From the NCBI GenBank assembly GCA_023436775.1, contig JAEZHW010000007.1:19438-83437 (forward strand): a DNA stretch of 64,000 nucleotides, written 5' to 3'. The first letter of the stretch is position 1. Every line of letters begins with the position of its first letter. The position numbers were made by a program, and so were the translations under genes. Below, one piece after another: positions 16,368 through 25,268 of the stretch. This stretch comes from Actinomycetes bacterium (lineage in GTDB: Bacteria > Actinomycetota > Actinomycetes > Actinomycetales > Microbacteriaceae). The notes beneath the pieces are model-generated. The model saw only the letters and a program-made list of their open reading frames with translations. It did not search any database and was not told the DNA's origin.

Positions 16368-17503
16368 CGCTGCGTGTCGGCGTGATCGGCGGCGGGCAGT
16401 TGGCCCGCATGATGATCGGTCCGGCCGTGGAACTCGGGGTGGAACTGCGGGTGCTCGCCGAGGCGGAAGACTCGTCCGCGGCGCTGGCCGCCACCATGGT
16501 CGGTGACTCCACGAGCGCGGCCACCGTGCTGGCCTTTGCGAAGGACGTCGACGTGATCACCTTCGATCACGAACATGTGCCGCAGCCAGTGCTGGAAGCA
16601 CTGCTCGAGGCCGGTGTCGTGGTCCGTCCCGCTCCCGCGGCGCTCCTGCACGCGCAGGACAAGATCGTGATGCGCCAACGACTGAGTGCCCTGGGCGTGC
16701 CGGTGCCGGCCTGGGCCGCGGTGAGCACGGCGGACGAACTCGCCGTCTTCCTCGAGGCCAACGGTGGCCGTGGCGTGGTGAAGACCCCGCGCGGTGGCTA
16801 TGACGGCAAGGGTGTGCGCGTGGTGAGCGACCCGAGCGAGGTGGCCGACTGGTTCGAGGCCGCTGCCGGCTCGGCGCTGCTGGTCGAGGCGTTCGTGCCG
16901 TACCAGCGCGAACTCGCCCAGCTGATCGCCCGTCGCCCCTCCGGTGAGGCGGCGCTCTGGCCGGTGGTCGAGACCGAGCAGCGCGGCGGTGTCTGCGCCA
17001 TCGTTACCGCCCCAGCACCAGACTCGGACGGCGCGGTGGCAGCCCAGGCGGCCGACATTGCCCGCACTATTGCCGAGGGCCTGGAAGTGACCGGCGTCCT
17101 CGCGGTCGAGATGTTCCAGACCACCGATGGCAGCCTGCTGGTCAACGAACTCGCCATGCGCCCGCACAACTCCGGGCACTGGAGCATGGACGGGGCCATC
17201 ACCGGCCAGTTCGAGCAGCACCTGCGCGCCGTCCTCGATCTGCCCCTCGGTGATCCGTCGCCGCGCGAGCCGTGGTCGGTGATGGTGAACGTGCTCGGCG
17301 GCCCGAGTGAGGGCGACTACACCGACCGCTACCCGGAACTGCTCGCCGCCTATCCGGACGTGAAGGTGCACGGCTACGGTAAGTCGCTGCGTCCGGGCCG
17401 CAAGGTCGGTCACGTGACCGCGGTTGGCAGCGACCTCGCGCTGGTCGCAGACCGCGCTCGCGGCGCGGCCCGCATCCTGAATTCTGCGGCGCTGGAAGGC
17501 TGA
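16364..17503 (+). CDS. purK: N5-carboxyaminoimidazole ribonucleotide synthase
   Basis: ATP- and bicarbonate-dependent conversion of AIR to N5-CAIR in purine synthesis. The 379-aa ATP-grasp protein begins RVGVIGGGQLARMM, the diagnostic PurK N-terminus. It continues with TFDHEHVP, the ATP loop KTPRGGYDGKGVRVV, and the metal region ELAMRPHNSGHW. The GTG start overlaps the UDP-glucose dehydrogenase stop by four bases. PurE follows after 76 bases, with its own promoter-like hexamer. Confidence 0.96.
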   Translation: MTLRVGVIGGGQLARMMIGPAVELGVELRVLAEAEDSSAALAATMVGDSTSAATVLAFAKDVDVITFDHEHVPQPVLEALLEAGVVVRPAPAALLHAQDKIVMRQRLSALGVPVPAWAAVSTADELAVFLEANGGRGVVKTPRGGYDGKGVRVVSDPSEVADWFEAAAGSALLVEAFVPYQRELAQLIARRPSGEAALWPVVETEQRGGVCAIVTAPAPDSDGAVAAQAADIARTIAEGLEVTGVLAVEMFQTTDGSLLVNELAMRPHNSGHWSMDGAITGQFEQHLRAVLDLPLGDPSPREPWSVMVNVLGGPSEGDYTDRYPELLAAYPDVKVHGYGKSLRPGRKVGHVTAVGSDLALVADRARGAARILNSAALEG

Positions 17504-17566
17504 GTATCCGCCTCGCCGAGCAGCAACACCCCGCGCTGGCAGCGGCTCGCAGCCGCAGCCTCGCCG

Positions 17567-17572
17567 TAGCAT
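17567..17572 (+). promoter_or_regulatory. -10-like TAGCAT of purE
   Basis: TAGCAT ends seven bases before the ATG at 17580, allowing independent, possibly leaderless transcription of purE. Confidence 0.4.
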
Positions 17573-17579
17573 TGACGGC

Positions 17580-18083
17580 ATGAGCGCAGAGGTGAAGCCC
17601 CTGGTGGGCGTGGTCATGGGGTCTGACTCCGACTGGACCGTGATGGAGGCTGCCGCCGCGGCGCTCGACGAGTTCGGCATTCCGTACGAGGTCGAGGTGC
17701 TCTCGGCCCACCGCACGCCGGAACGCATGATCGCGTGGGGTAAGGCGGCTGCTGGCCGCGGCCTGCGTGCGATCATTGCCGGTGCGGGCGGCGCTGCGCA
17801 CCTGCCCGGCATGCTCGCCTCGGTCACCACGCTTCCGGTGATCGGCGTGCCCGTGCCGCTGAAGTACCTGGATGGTATGGACTCGCTGCTGTCGATCGTG
17901 CAGATGCCGGCCGGGATTCCGGTGGCGACCGTATCGATCGGTGGGGGACGCAACGCGGGACTGCTCGCGGCGCGCATCATTGGTGCTGGTGACCCGGCGC
18001 TGCAGCAGCAGCTCGCCGACTTCGCCAGCGCGCTCGCGGATGCGGTCGCCGAGAAGAACGCGAAGCTCAAAGCCTCCCTGTAA
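17580..18083 (+). CDS. purE: N5-carboxyaminoimidazole ribonucleotide mutase
   Basis: Converts N5-CAIR to CAIR, the step after PurK. The 167-aa protein has all class I PurE signatures: MGSDSDW near the N-terminus, the catalytic loop SAHRTPERM, GAGGAAHLPGM and the closing GGGRNAGLLAARI. Purine synthesis through PurK plus PurE is therefore of the bacterial two-step type. The following LCP gene starts 11 bases after the stop and marks the beginning of the glycan locus. Confidence 0.97.
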   Translation: MSAEVKPLVGVVMGSDSDWTVMEAAAAALDEFGIPYEVEVLSAHRTPERMIAWGKAAAGRGLRAIIAGAGGAAHLPGMLASVTTLPVIGVPVPLKYLDGMDSLLSIVQMPAGIPVATVSIGGGRNAGLLAARIIGAGDPALQQQLADFASALADAVAEKNAKLKASL

Positions 18084-18094
18084 CGAGGACCCTG

Positions 18095-19552
18095 GTGTCA
18101 ACGAATCTTCGTCAACCGATTCGGTACCCCAACGTTCACGATCCGTCCGAAATGACGCGACGCGGCTGGTGGCTGCTGGCCCTCAGCGTGGTGTTGCCCG
18201 GCTCGGCGCAGCTCGTGGCCGGGAACCGAGTGCTCGCCCGCATTGGACTGACCGCAGCGGCAGTGTTCTATGCCGTGGTGATTGGTGCGGTGCTGCTGCT
18301 CACCACCCAGCGCGGCTTCGTGCTGTCGATGGTGTCGAACCCGACGGTGCTGCTGGTGGGTCAATGGCTCTGCTACGCCCTGGCGCTGGTGTGGTTGGTC
18401 ATCCAGATCGATACCTTCCGCCTGCTGCAGCTGGTACGCATTCCGAGCCCGACCAAGGCCTGGATCGGTGGCCTGATGGCGATCATGTTGATGCTCCCGA
18501 CCGTGGGCATGGCGGTCGCCGGGAACTACGCAGGCAGTGGCCGGCAGGTGCTCGACGAGGTGTTCGACGGCACGGTCATCGAGGAACCGATCGATGGTCG
18601 CTACAACATTCTGTTGCTTGGCGGTGACGCGGGCGCCGGCCGCATGGGCCTGCGTCCTGACTCGATCTCGGTCGTCAGTGTCGACGCGGAAACCGGGCAG
18701 GTCGCCATTATCGGTATCCCGCGCAACCTCGAGATGGTGCCTTTCTCGAAGGGCTCGCCACTGTACACACCGTTCCCGAATGGCTATGACTGTGGCGACA
18801 ACTGCCTGATCCACTACCTCTACCCTTACGCTGAGGAACACCCAGACCTGTACCCAGATGCGGCCGAGCGCGGCTCCACCCCGGGAGTGGAGGCGATGCG
18901 TGACGCGGTCGAGGGGGTACTCGGCATCACGGTGCAGTACGCGGTTGTGATCGATATGGCTGGCTTTGGTGACCTCATCGATGCGCTGGGCGGCATCGAG
19001 GTTGAGGTCAAGGAGCGCATCGATAAGGGCGGCTGGATCAAGGATGGCAAGGTCGTCGGCATCAAGGGCTGGTTCGAGCCTGGTGTGCAGCGCCTGAACG
19101 GGAAGGACGCGCTGTACTACGTGCGCTCACGCGCCACCACCAGTGACTTCTCGCGCATGCAGCGGCAGCGCCAGGTGCAGGAGGCACTGCTGCGCCAGTT
19201 TGATCCGGTCACTGTGCTCACCCGGTTCCAGGCGATCGCCGAGGCGGGCACCCGCACCGTCATCACCGACATCCCGAGCAGCATGCTGGCCTACTTTGCC
19301 GAGTTGGCGATGAAGTCGCGCGATCTCGAGCTGCTCCGCCTTGAGCTCACGCCGCCGACGTACTCCGTGGTCGATCGCGACTACACGAAGCGGCACGCAG
19401 ATGTGGCGGAGCTGTTGGCACCTCGCGAACCGACGCCGATCAACCCGCCGGAGTCCGAGCCAGGAACCGGGCCCGGCACCGAGCCAGCCACGGACCCGGG
19501 CACGAAGCCTGCGCCAACCGGCCCCGTGATTGGCGGGCCGAAGCAAGGGTGA
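18095..19552 (+). CDS. LytR-CpsA-Psr (LCP) family glycan-peptidoglycan ligase
   Basis: Probable phosphotransferase joining lipid-linked glycopolymer to peptidoglycan outside the membrane. The 485-aa protein differs from one-helix LCP enzymes by four N-terminal membrane segments (residues 25-150). The LCP domain follows: YNILLLGGDAG, the substrate arginines in MGLRPDSISVVS and IGIPRNLEM, then DALGGIEVEV and ALYYVRSRATTSDFSRMQRQ. Two cysteines (YDCGDNC) in an insertion probably form a disulfide. The C-terminus is a Pro/Gly/Thr-rich tail (EPGTGPGTEPATDPGT), likely crossing the wall. GTG start with GAGGA upstream. Adjacent exporter and GT genes support the role. Confidence 0.92.
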   Translation: MSTNLRQPIRYPNVHDPSEMTRRGWWLLALSVVLPGSAQLVAGNRVLARIGLTAAAVFYAVVIGAVLLLTTQRGFVLSMVSNPTVLLVGQWLCYALALVWLVIQIDTFRLLQLVRIPSPTKAWIGGLMAIMLMLPTVGMAVAGNYAGSGRQVLDEVFDGTVIEEPIDGRYNILLLGGDAGAGRMGLRPDSISVVSVDAETGQVAIIGIPRNLEMVPFSKGSPLYTPFPNGYDCGDNCLIHYLYPYAEEHPDLYPDAAERGSTPGVEAMRDAVEGVLGITVQYAVVIDMAGFGDLIDALGGIEVEVKERIDKGGWIKDGKVVGIKGWFEPGVQRLNGKDALYYVRSRATTSDFSRMQRQRQVQEALLRQFDPVTVLTRFQAIAEAGTRTVITDIPSSMLAYFAELAMKSRDLELLRLELTPPTYSVVDRDYTKRHADVAELLAPREPTPINPPESEPGTGPGTEPATDPGTKPAPTGPVIGGPKQG

Positions 19553-19591
19553 CCCGTCGAGCCCGGGCTGCTGGGCGCTCACCCGGACGGC

Positions 19592-19597
19592 TATACT
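19592..19597 (+). promoter_or_regulatory. -10-like TATACT before the ABC exporter genes
   Basis: TATACT, the best -10 match nearby, lies 73 bases before the ATG at 19671. No good -35 at standard spacing. Confidence 0.4.
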
Positions 19598-19670
19598 GTC
19601 CCGGGGCACTCGGGGCGATCCGCGGCGCATTGCGCGCCGCGCGCAGCCGAGAGCCCGGACGAGGAGAGTG

Positions 19671-20531
19671 ATGGCCGATTCAGACCTGAGTGGCCTCGCC
19701 GAACGGCATGGGCTGCAGGCGATGGGTGTGCGGCCACCGTTCTGGCGCTATCTTGCCGACGCCTGGCGTCGCCGTGACTTCGCCCTCACCCTGGCGGCCT
19801 ACCGCTTGCAGGCGGGTACCTCCAAGACCCGCCTCGGTATGGGCTGGATTGTGCTGCGTCCGCTGCTGAACGCGGTGATCTATGGCGTCATTTTCGGCTT
19901 CGTGATGCCCAAGAGTTCGCGGCCGGACAACTTCATCGCCTACCTGATCGTGGGTGTGTTCATTTTTGAATTCTTCAGCCGCTCCTTCTCGGAGGGTGCC
20001 CGGTCGGTGATTCAGAACGTGAATCTGCTGAAGAACCTCAGCTTCCCGCGCATCCTGCTGCCGATTTCGGCAGTGCTGCAGCAACTGCTCGAACTCGCGG
20101 TGATGGTTGTCGTGATGGTGGTGATCCTCATCGTCTTGGGTGAGCCGATCACCTTCGGCTGGCTGATGATTATCCCGGTGCTGCTGATGATGACGCTGTT
20201 CAACATCGGCGTGGCTCTGCTCGCGGCGCGACTGACCGTCCACTTCATGGACATCATGCAGATCATCCCGCAGATCACCCGCATCCTGTTCTACTCCAGC
20301 GGCATCTTCTTCTCGCTGCCGCTGGTGTTCGCGGACATGCCGGAACTGCTCTTTGTCGCGCAGTTGAACCCGGTGCACGACTTTATTGCCCTGGTCCGTG
20401 GCTTCATGGTGTCGGGGATGCCGGTTGAGCCCCTGTACTGGTGGGTCACCTCGGGCTTCACGGCGCTGTTCCTATCTCTGGGTGTGGTGCTGTTCTGGCG
20501 AGCGGAGAATTTGTATGGCCGAGACCAGTAA
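19671..20531 (+). CDS. ABC-2 type polysaccharide exporter permease (Wzm/TagG-like)
   Basis: Membrane component of a transporter that moves a lipid-linked polysaccharide across the membrane. The 286-aa protein has a cytoplasmic N-terminus with the family segment FWRYLADAWRRRDF and SKTRLGMGWIVLRPLLNAVIYGVIFG, followed by six hydrophobic segments; the pattern NVNLLKNLSFPRILLP is typical of the ABC2 exporter family. ATG at 19671 follows GAGGAG; a GTG directly before it is an alternative. The ATPase gene overlaps the end by 17 bases, so the subunits are translationally coupled. Confidence 0.92.
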   Translation: MADSDLSGLAERHGLQAMGVRPPFWRYLADAWRRRDFALTLAAYRLQAGTSKTRLGMGWIVLRPLLNAVIYGVIFGFVMPKSSRPDNFIAYLIVGVFIFEFFSRSFSEGARSVIQNVNLLKNLSFPRILLPISAVLQQLLELAVMVVVMVVILIVLGEPITFGWLMIIPVLLMMTLFNIGVALLAARLTVHFMDIMQIIPQITRILFYSSGIFFSLPLVFADMPELLFVAQLNPVHDFIALVRGFMVSGMPVEPLYWWVTSGFTALFLSLGVVLFWRAENLYGRDQ

Positions 20532-21273
20532 GCGTGGCGCGGCCGAAGCGCCGCCGACGGTCGTGGTCAACGACCTTAAGGTGACCTATCGCACCTACGC
20601 GTCCGGGCGTCAGGTGAGCAAGCGAATGAAGGTGGGCCGGGCCGGCCTGCGCGGCATTCGTGAGGTGAACGCGCTCAAGGGCGTGTCTTTCGTCGTCCGT
20701 GAAGGCGACAGTGTGGGCATCATCGGGCACAACGGTTCCGGCAAGTCCACGCTGCTGCGTACCATTGCGGGCCTGTACCCGGCCACGGCTGGCACGGTGT
20801 ATGCCTCATCGCGTCCCTCGCTGCTCGGCGTGAATGCTGCCCTGTTGCAGGACCTGTCTGGTGAGCGCAACGTGATTCTGGGTCTGCTGGCGCTGGGCTT
20901 CACGAAGGCCGAGGCCGAGGAGCGCTGCGCGGATGTCCTCGAGTTTGCAGGGATGACCGAGTTCAAGGACCTGCCGATGCGGACCTATTCCGCCGGCATG
21001 TCGGCGCGACTGCGGTTTTCGATCGCGGTGGCCCGCGAGGTGCAGATCCTGCTGATCGATGAGGCTCTCGCCGTCGGTGACAAGGCCTTCCTCGCTCGCA
21101 GTGAGGAGCGCATCCGTGCGCTGCGCAAGCGGGCCGGGAGCGTGTTCCTGGTGAGCCACTCGATGCAGTCGATTCTGGACACCTGCAACCGGGTGATTTG
21201 GTTGCACCAGGGGCAAATTCGCATGGACGGTGACCCTAAGACTGTGGTCGACGCATACGAAGCGTCCCAGTAA
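20515..21273 (+). CDS. Polysaccharide ABC exporter ATPase (Wzt/TagH-like, short form)
   Basis: Energises export of the glycan made by this locus. The 252-aa protein carries the Wzt/TagH-type N-terminal insertion with basic residues (SKRMKVGRAGLRG), Walker A GHNGSGKST, a signature region TYSAGMSARLRFS, Walker B ILLIDEALAVGD and the H-loop LVSHSM. There is no C-terminal carbohydrate-binding domain of the type that long Wzt proteins use to recognise a chain terminus, so export is probably not controlled by end modification. It overlaps the permease gene by 17 bases. Confidence 0.93.
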   Translation: MAETSKRGAAEAPPTVVVNDLKVTYRTYASGRQVSKRMKVGRAGLRGIREVNALKGVSFVVREGDSVGIIGHNGSGKSTLLRTIAGLYPATAGTVYASSRPSLLGVNAALLQDLSGERNVILGLLALGFTKAEAEERCADVLEFAGMTEFKDLPMRTYSAGMSARLRFSIAVAREVQILLIDEALAVGDKAFLARSEERIRALRKRAGSVFLVSHSMQSILDTCNRVIWLHQGQIRMDGDPKTVVDAYEASQ

Positions 21274-21311
21274 GCGGGCCGAAACGTCCCGGCGCGCCGG
21301 TCGCGAACGTT

Positions 21312-21339
21312 TTGACTTCGAACGTCAGACGATTAGCCT
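21312..21339 (+). promoter_or_regulatory. Promoter of the secreted repeat protein gene
   Basis: TTGACT (21312-21317) and TAGCCT (21334-21339) are separated by 16 bases, and six bases lead to the GTG at 21346. This is the clearest complete promoter in the glycan locus and predicts a leaderless message. Confidence 0.6.
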
Positions 21340-21345
21340 GGTGCC

Positions 21346-23763
21346 GTGTCTGCTCTGCGTGTTTCCCCCTACCGTCGGGCTCGAATCGCCGCAGTAACAG
21401 CACTCGCGGTGCTGCTGGGGTTGCTGTCGGGCTTGAGTATCCTTCCCGCGCCCGGCGGCGAGTCCGAAGCGCAGGCAGCACCCGCAGCCAGCGCGTATGA
21501 CCACGGAAACATCATCAGTGACACCGTGTTCCGCGACTTCGGGACCATGTCGGTGTCCCAGATTCAGGCCTTCTTTAAGTCGAAGGTGTCGTCCTGCTCC
21601 AGCGCACCGGCAGCTCGGAAGTGTTTGACCGAGTACCGGGGTGACACCCAGTCCAAGGGCGCCAGCGCCAACGGCTGTACCAAGGCGATGCCGAAGAAGA
21701 AGAACATCACGGCCGCGCAGATGGTCTATGACGTCGCAGTCGCCTGCCAGATCAATCCGCAGGTGCTGATCGTGCTGATGCAAAAAGAGCAGGGCCTGGT
21801 CACCACCAAGAACCCCACCGCCTGGCAGATCAATCAGGCCACCGGCTGGGGCTGCCCTGATAACGGCAGTTGCCGCGAGAACAACGGCGGCCTGTTCCAC
21901 TCGCTGTACGCTGCGGCATGGCAGTTCAACCAGTACTTCAAGGACACGAGTTTCTTTAGCTGGTACCCGGTAGGCAAGGCCAGCAGCATCAAGGAGCACC
22001 CCAAGTCGGGGACTTCCAACAACCCGAACAAGTGCACCACCAAGTCGGTGACTATCAAGAACAAGGCCACCGCAGCGCTGTACTACTACACGCCCTACTA
22101 CCCGAACTCGGCGGCCCTGAAGAACATGTACAGCGAGGGCAACAATTGCTCCTCGTACGGCAACCGCAATTTCTGGCGGTACTTCCATGACTGGTTCGGT
22201 TCCACGCAGGGCGGTACGTACCTGGCCAAGACTCAGGACGCCGCGACGGTGTACCTATTGGTGGACAGCGATCGGTACCGAATCTCGGGCACGGACATCG
22301 CCACGCAGACCGCACTGAAGAGTGTCTTTGGCAAGGTGGGCACCGTCTCGAGCACCTACATCAACAGCTTCACCGACCGAGGCTTGATGCGCTCGCCCGT
22401 GATCTACGACCGGCAAGGCTGGCCATACCTGATCGACAATGGACTCCGGTCCCGCTTCAGTGGTGGCTGTGAGGAGGCCGAGGCCTACGGCTGGAGCTGT
22501 GCGGTCGTTCCGCAACTCACCGCGGAGCAGATCAGCCCGATTAAGACCACCAACGTGGTGAACCCGTACTTCCAGCGTCCCGATGGTACGCGCTACTTGC
22601 TGCAGGACGGCAAGCGACGCCAGATTGTCGATCTGGACGCGGTGGCCGAGAGTGGCATCACGCTGCCGGAGTTGCTGGTGCAGCGCTCCGCGGTCTATGC
22701 CGAAACCATTCCGGCCGGTGCACCAATCTTGGCGAATGGCACGCTCGTGAAGCGTCCTGACTCGACCATCGAGTACGTCTACGCCGACGGCGCCTTCTAT
22801 GGTGTCTCCAACGCCATGCGTCGCCAGTTGGATGCCCGGTTGTGGTTCGGCAACCCGACGGTGACGCTCACCGACGCGGTGATCACCGAGGTCGGCAAGA
22901 AGACCATGCCGGGTATGTTCCGCGTCGCTGGCACGGACGATGCCTACCTGCTGGAGCGTTCGGGCGCGGTACGACTGAACCAGCCGGAGCAGTGGAACAG
23001 TGCGCTGCCGGAGTTGCCCGCCTCGTTGGTGGACCTGATCCCGAAGCGGGACGGTCAGCGTTCTGCGCCACGGTTCATCAAGGACACCAGTACTAGCCAG
23101 GTCTACCTCGTCTTTGATGGTGCCAAGCGCCCGGTGACGGCTGCGCAGCGGCAGCAGGCGGCCAAGGAATTGGGGATCGCCAACACGGTCTCCAAGTACG
23201 CCGACGCCGTGGTCTCGGCCATCCCGAAGGTGAACTTCTACCAGAACATCGGTCAAGTGTTGCAGTCGACCAACGATGGCTCATGGTGGCTCGTGACCGA
23301 CTTCGCTATCAAGCGCCCCATCTCGAAGTCGGATGCGCAGACCTTGTTTGGGACGAAGGTGACGGCCAAGAACGCTGGCAACGCCACGCTGAACGCCCAT
23401 CGAACTGTGAACGAGGCCGTGCCGACCTGGGGTACCTGCTCCGGTTACCCGTGGGTGGCCTACAACGGCAAGCGCTACAAGGTCGATCCGGCATACATGG
23501 ATCGCTACGAGGCCGTGATCAGCTTCGAGGCGTTCGATGCCGCCCTGTGCAAGAAGTTGCCGTTGAACTCTGCTGACTACCGCATGCGCGGCATCGTGCA
23601 GATCAATGGGGTGCAGTACGAGCTAGTCGAGGGCGTGCTCGTGCCGTTGACGCCCGAGGAATACCAGCAGCGTCGCCTCGAACTCGGCAACGCTCGCAAC
23701 ATTCCGGGCTCACTGGCAGCGATCCTGCCGGTGGTCGAGGAAGCGCCGGTAGCGGCCGAGTAG
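21346..23763 (+). CDS. Large secreted protein: lysozyme-like N-terminal domain plus nine ~57-residue repeats
   Basis: An 805-aa exported protein of unknown function. A signal peptide with a basic start (VSPYRRARIAA) and long hydrophobic core ends near SEAQA-APAAS, about residue 46. Residues 50-290 form a Cys-containing globular domain with the signature LIVLMQKEQGLV (Glu148), WQINQATGWGCPDN and YAAAWQFNQYF; this resembles a lysozyme-superfamily domain that I have seen in secreted actinobacterial proteins often labelled haemagglutinin. Residues 300-770 hold nine repeats of the form Y/W-L-x-x-x-G-x-x-x-x-I/V, anchored at Y303, Y361, Y417, Y477, Y534, Y587, W648, W703 and Y758. No LPXTG motif or C-terminal anchor is seen. 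It follows the exporter genes and converges with the GT operon, so a role in polymer handling at the wall is likely. Confidence 0.8.
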   Translation: MSALRVSPYRRARIAAVTALAVLLGLLSGLSILPAPGGESEAQAAPAASAYDHGNIISDTVFRDFGTMSVSQIQAFFKSKVSSCSSAPAARKCLTEYRGDTQSKGASANGCTKAMPKKKNITAAQMVYDVAVACQINPQVLIVLMQKEQGLVTTKNPTAWQINQATGWGCPDNGSCRENNGGLFHSLYAAAWQFNQYFKDTSFFSWYPVGKASSIKEHPKSGTSNNPNKCTTKSVTIKNKATAALYYYTPYYPNSAALKNMYSEGNNCSSYGNRNFWRYFHDWFGSTQGGTYLAKTQDAATVYLLVDSDRYRISGTDIATQTALKSVFGKVGTVSSTYINSFTDRGLMRSPVIYDRQGWPYLIDNGLRSRFSGGCEEAEAYGWSCAVVPQLTAEQISPIKTTNVVNPYFQRPDGTRYLLQDGKRRQIVDLDAVAESGITLPELLVQRSAVYAETIPAGAPILANGTLVKRPDSTIEYVYADGAFYGVSNAMRRQLDARLWFGNPTVTLTDAVITEVGKKTMPGMFRVAGTDDAYLLERSGAVRLNQPEQWNSALPELPASLVDLIPKRDGQRSAPRFIKDTSTSQVYLVFDGAKRPVTAAQRQQAAKELGIANTVSKYADAVVSAIPKVNFYQNIGQVLQSTNDGSWWLVTDFAIKRPISKSDAQTLFGTKVTAKNAGNATLNAHRTVNEAVPTWGTCSGYPWVAYNGKRYKVDPAYMDRYEAVISFEAFDAALCKKLPLNSADYRMRGIVQINGVQYELVEGVLVPLTPEEYQQRRLELGNARNIPGSLAAILPVVEEAPVAAE

Positions 23764-23783
23764 TTCGGCGCCAGACCCAACCG

Positions 23784-25268
23784 CTAGGCGGCGGGTGTGC
23801 TGGGGAGTGCGCGCAACAGGGCAACAACCTCGCGGAAGCGTTCGGGGCTGAAGTGCTCCCGAGTGCGTTGTAGGGCGAGGGCCGACTGGCGCCGGTAGGC
23901 CTCTGGGTCACGGTGGAAGCGACGCAGGGTGCGGCGTACCTCGCGCGGCTCCACATAGATGGCAGCGTCGCCAAAGGTCGACGCAAAGCGCGGTTCCGTG
24001 ATGGTGACGAGGCCCGAGGCGATGGCTTCCAGCAAGACGCGACCGAACGCTTCGTACTGGTCTGGGTGAGCGTAGTAGACGAAGTAGTCGATACTGCGCA
24101 GGAACTCGGGCACGGGCATCGCGTCGGCATCCAGACTGACCCAGGAGCTCGGCAACCGTGCTGGCTTGCCGAACTTGCGCTGCAAGCGAGTACGCAGCAC
24201 CCGCAGCGGCGATCGAACGCCACCCATGGTGCGGAACTCGAAGCCTCGTCCCTGCGGGTATGCGGCCAGCAGGGTCTTGCGGTCGCCGGGCCACTTGGTG
24301 GCGTCGTCACGGGAGTGGCGCCCGTAGACGATGCGGTCGGTGCGGGCCGAACGGGCGATGGTGGCGTAGGCCTCCGGCACAACAATGCCCGGGTTATCGA
24401 AGGGCAGCAGGCGGTCGGTCGATACCTGGTCCTTGATGGTGGCGCGTACCATTGGACCCTGGGGGAGCCAGTAGGGCGCGCTGCCGAAGAGGGCGCTTGC
24501 CCGCCGGTCCACGTCGCGGACGTCGTAGCGCCGGTCGCTGCCGTCACGCTCGGCGGGAGCCTGGTTGGTCATGACGATCACCCGCTGCGCGAGAATGCCG
24601 AGTGAGATTGGTGCGAACTCGAGCACCGGCGGGTAGCGGACCAGCAGCACATCGGTGGCGGCCTCGTCTTGGGGCCGCAGCAGCGTCACCTCGCCGGCTT
24701 CGGCCAGGTCTCGGAGCACGTCGATGATGACCGGCTCTTCTTTGCGCATGAACCGCCAGGCATCAAGGTGTAGCGCCCCAATCCGTAGCCCTTGGCCACG
24801 GAGGGCGGCAATTTCGGCCAACATGGACTTCTGCGGGCCGCCGGTGCGGTTCCAGGGCCCGGCAAAGACGATGTCGAACTCGGTTTGGGTTGCGCTCGGC
24901 ACGCCGTGGTACGGGTCAACCGGATGATCCGGCATCGGCAGCGCGTGCCCACCGAGGGCCGCCTGCAGCACCTGTGCGTTTGCCCGATCCTCGTCGCTGC
25001 GGGCCAGGGTCGTTAGGACAGAGCTTGCCGCCGCCAGCCAGTCCCGGTCCCAGTGCTCGGGGACGGCGCTGGTGCGCAGCGTCGCCAGCACGGCGTCAAT
25101 GCCCGCCTCGCCTGCGGTGGCCAATTGCGCGAGCGTCTCGAGCGGGTGCAGGCTGCGCACCTGCACAGCTTTCATGGCGGCCACGATTGGGCCGCGAGGA
25201 CGAACGCGTGCAGCGGTGTCCGTGATGACCTGCGATGCGGTGTGTTGGCCGTAGCCGTCAGCGTTCAT
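23784..25268 (-). CDS. GT-B fold glycosyltransferase (GT4-like)
   Basis: A 494-aa cytoplasmic glycosyltransferase, last gene of the minus-strand glycan operon. The first 125 residues are helical and unassigned. The N-terminal Rossmann half follows (FDIVFAGPWNRTGGPQ, then EIAALRGQGLRIGALHLD), and the donor-binding half contains VYGRHSRDDATKWPG, then YFVYYAHPDQYEAFGRVLLEAIASG, with the E-x7-E-like pair of GT4 enzymes. Its start overlaps the stop of the preceding GT2 gene by four bases. Donor and acceptor are unknown. It converges on the secreted repeat protein gene with only 20 bases between stops and no hairpin. Confidence 0.82.
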   Translation of the reverse strand: MNADGYGQHTASQVITDTAARVRPRGPIVAAMKAVQVRSLHPLETLAQLATAGEAGIDAVLATLRTSAVPEHWDRDWLAAASSVLTTLARSDEDRANAQVLQAALGGHALPMPDHPVDPYHGVPSATQTEFDIVFAGPWNRTGGPQKSMLAEIAALRGQGLRIGALHLDAWRFMRKEEPVIIDVLRDLAEAGEVTLLRPQDEAATDVLLVRYPPVLEFAPISLGILAQRVIVMTNQAPAERDGSDRRYDVRDVDRRASALFGSAPYWLPQGPMVRATIKDQVSTDRLLPFDNPGIVVPEAYATIARSARTDRIVYGRHSRDDATKWPGDRKTLLAAYPQGRGFEFRTMGGVRSPLRVLRTRLQRKFGKPARLPSSWVSLDADAMPVPEFLRSIDYFVYYAHPDQYEAFGRVLLEAIASGLVTITEPRFASTFGDAAIYVEPREVRRTLRRFHRDPEAYRRQSALALQRTREHFSPERFREVVALLRALPSTPAA

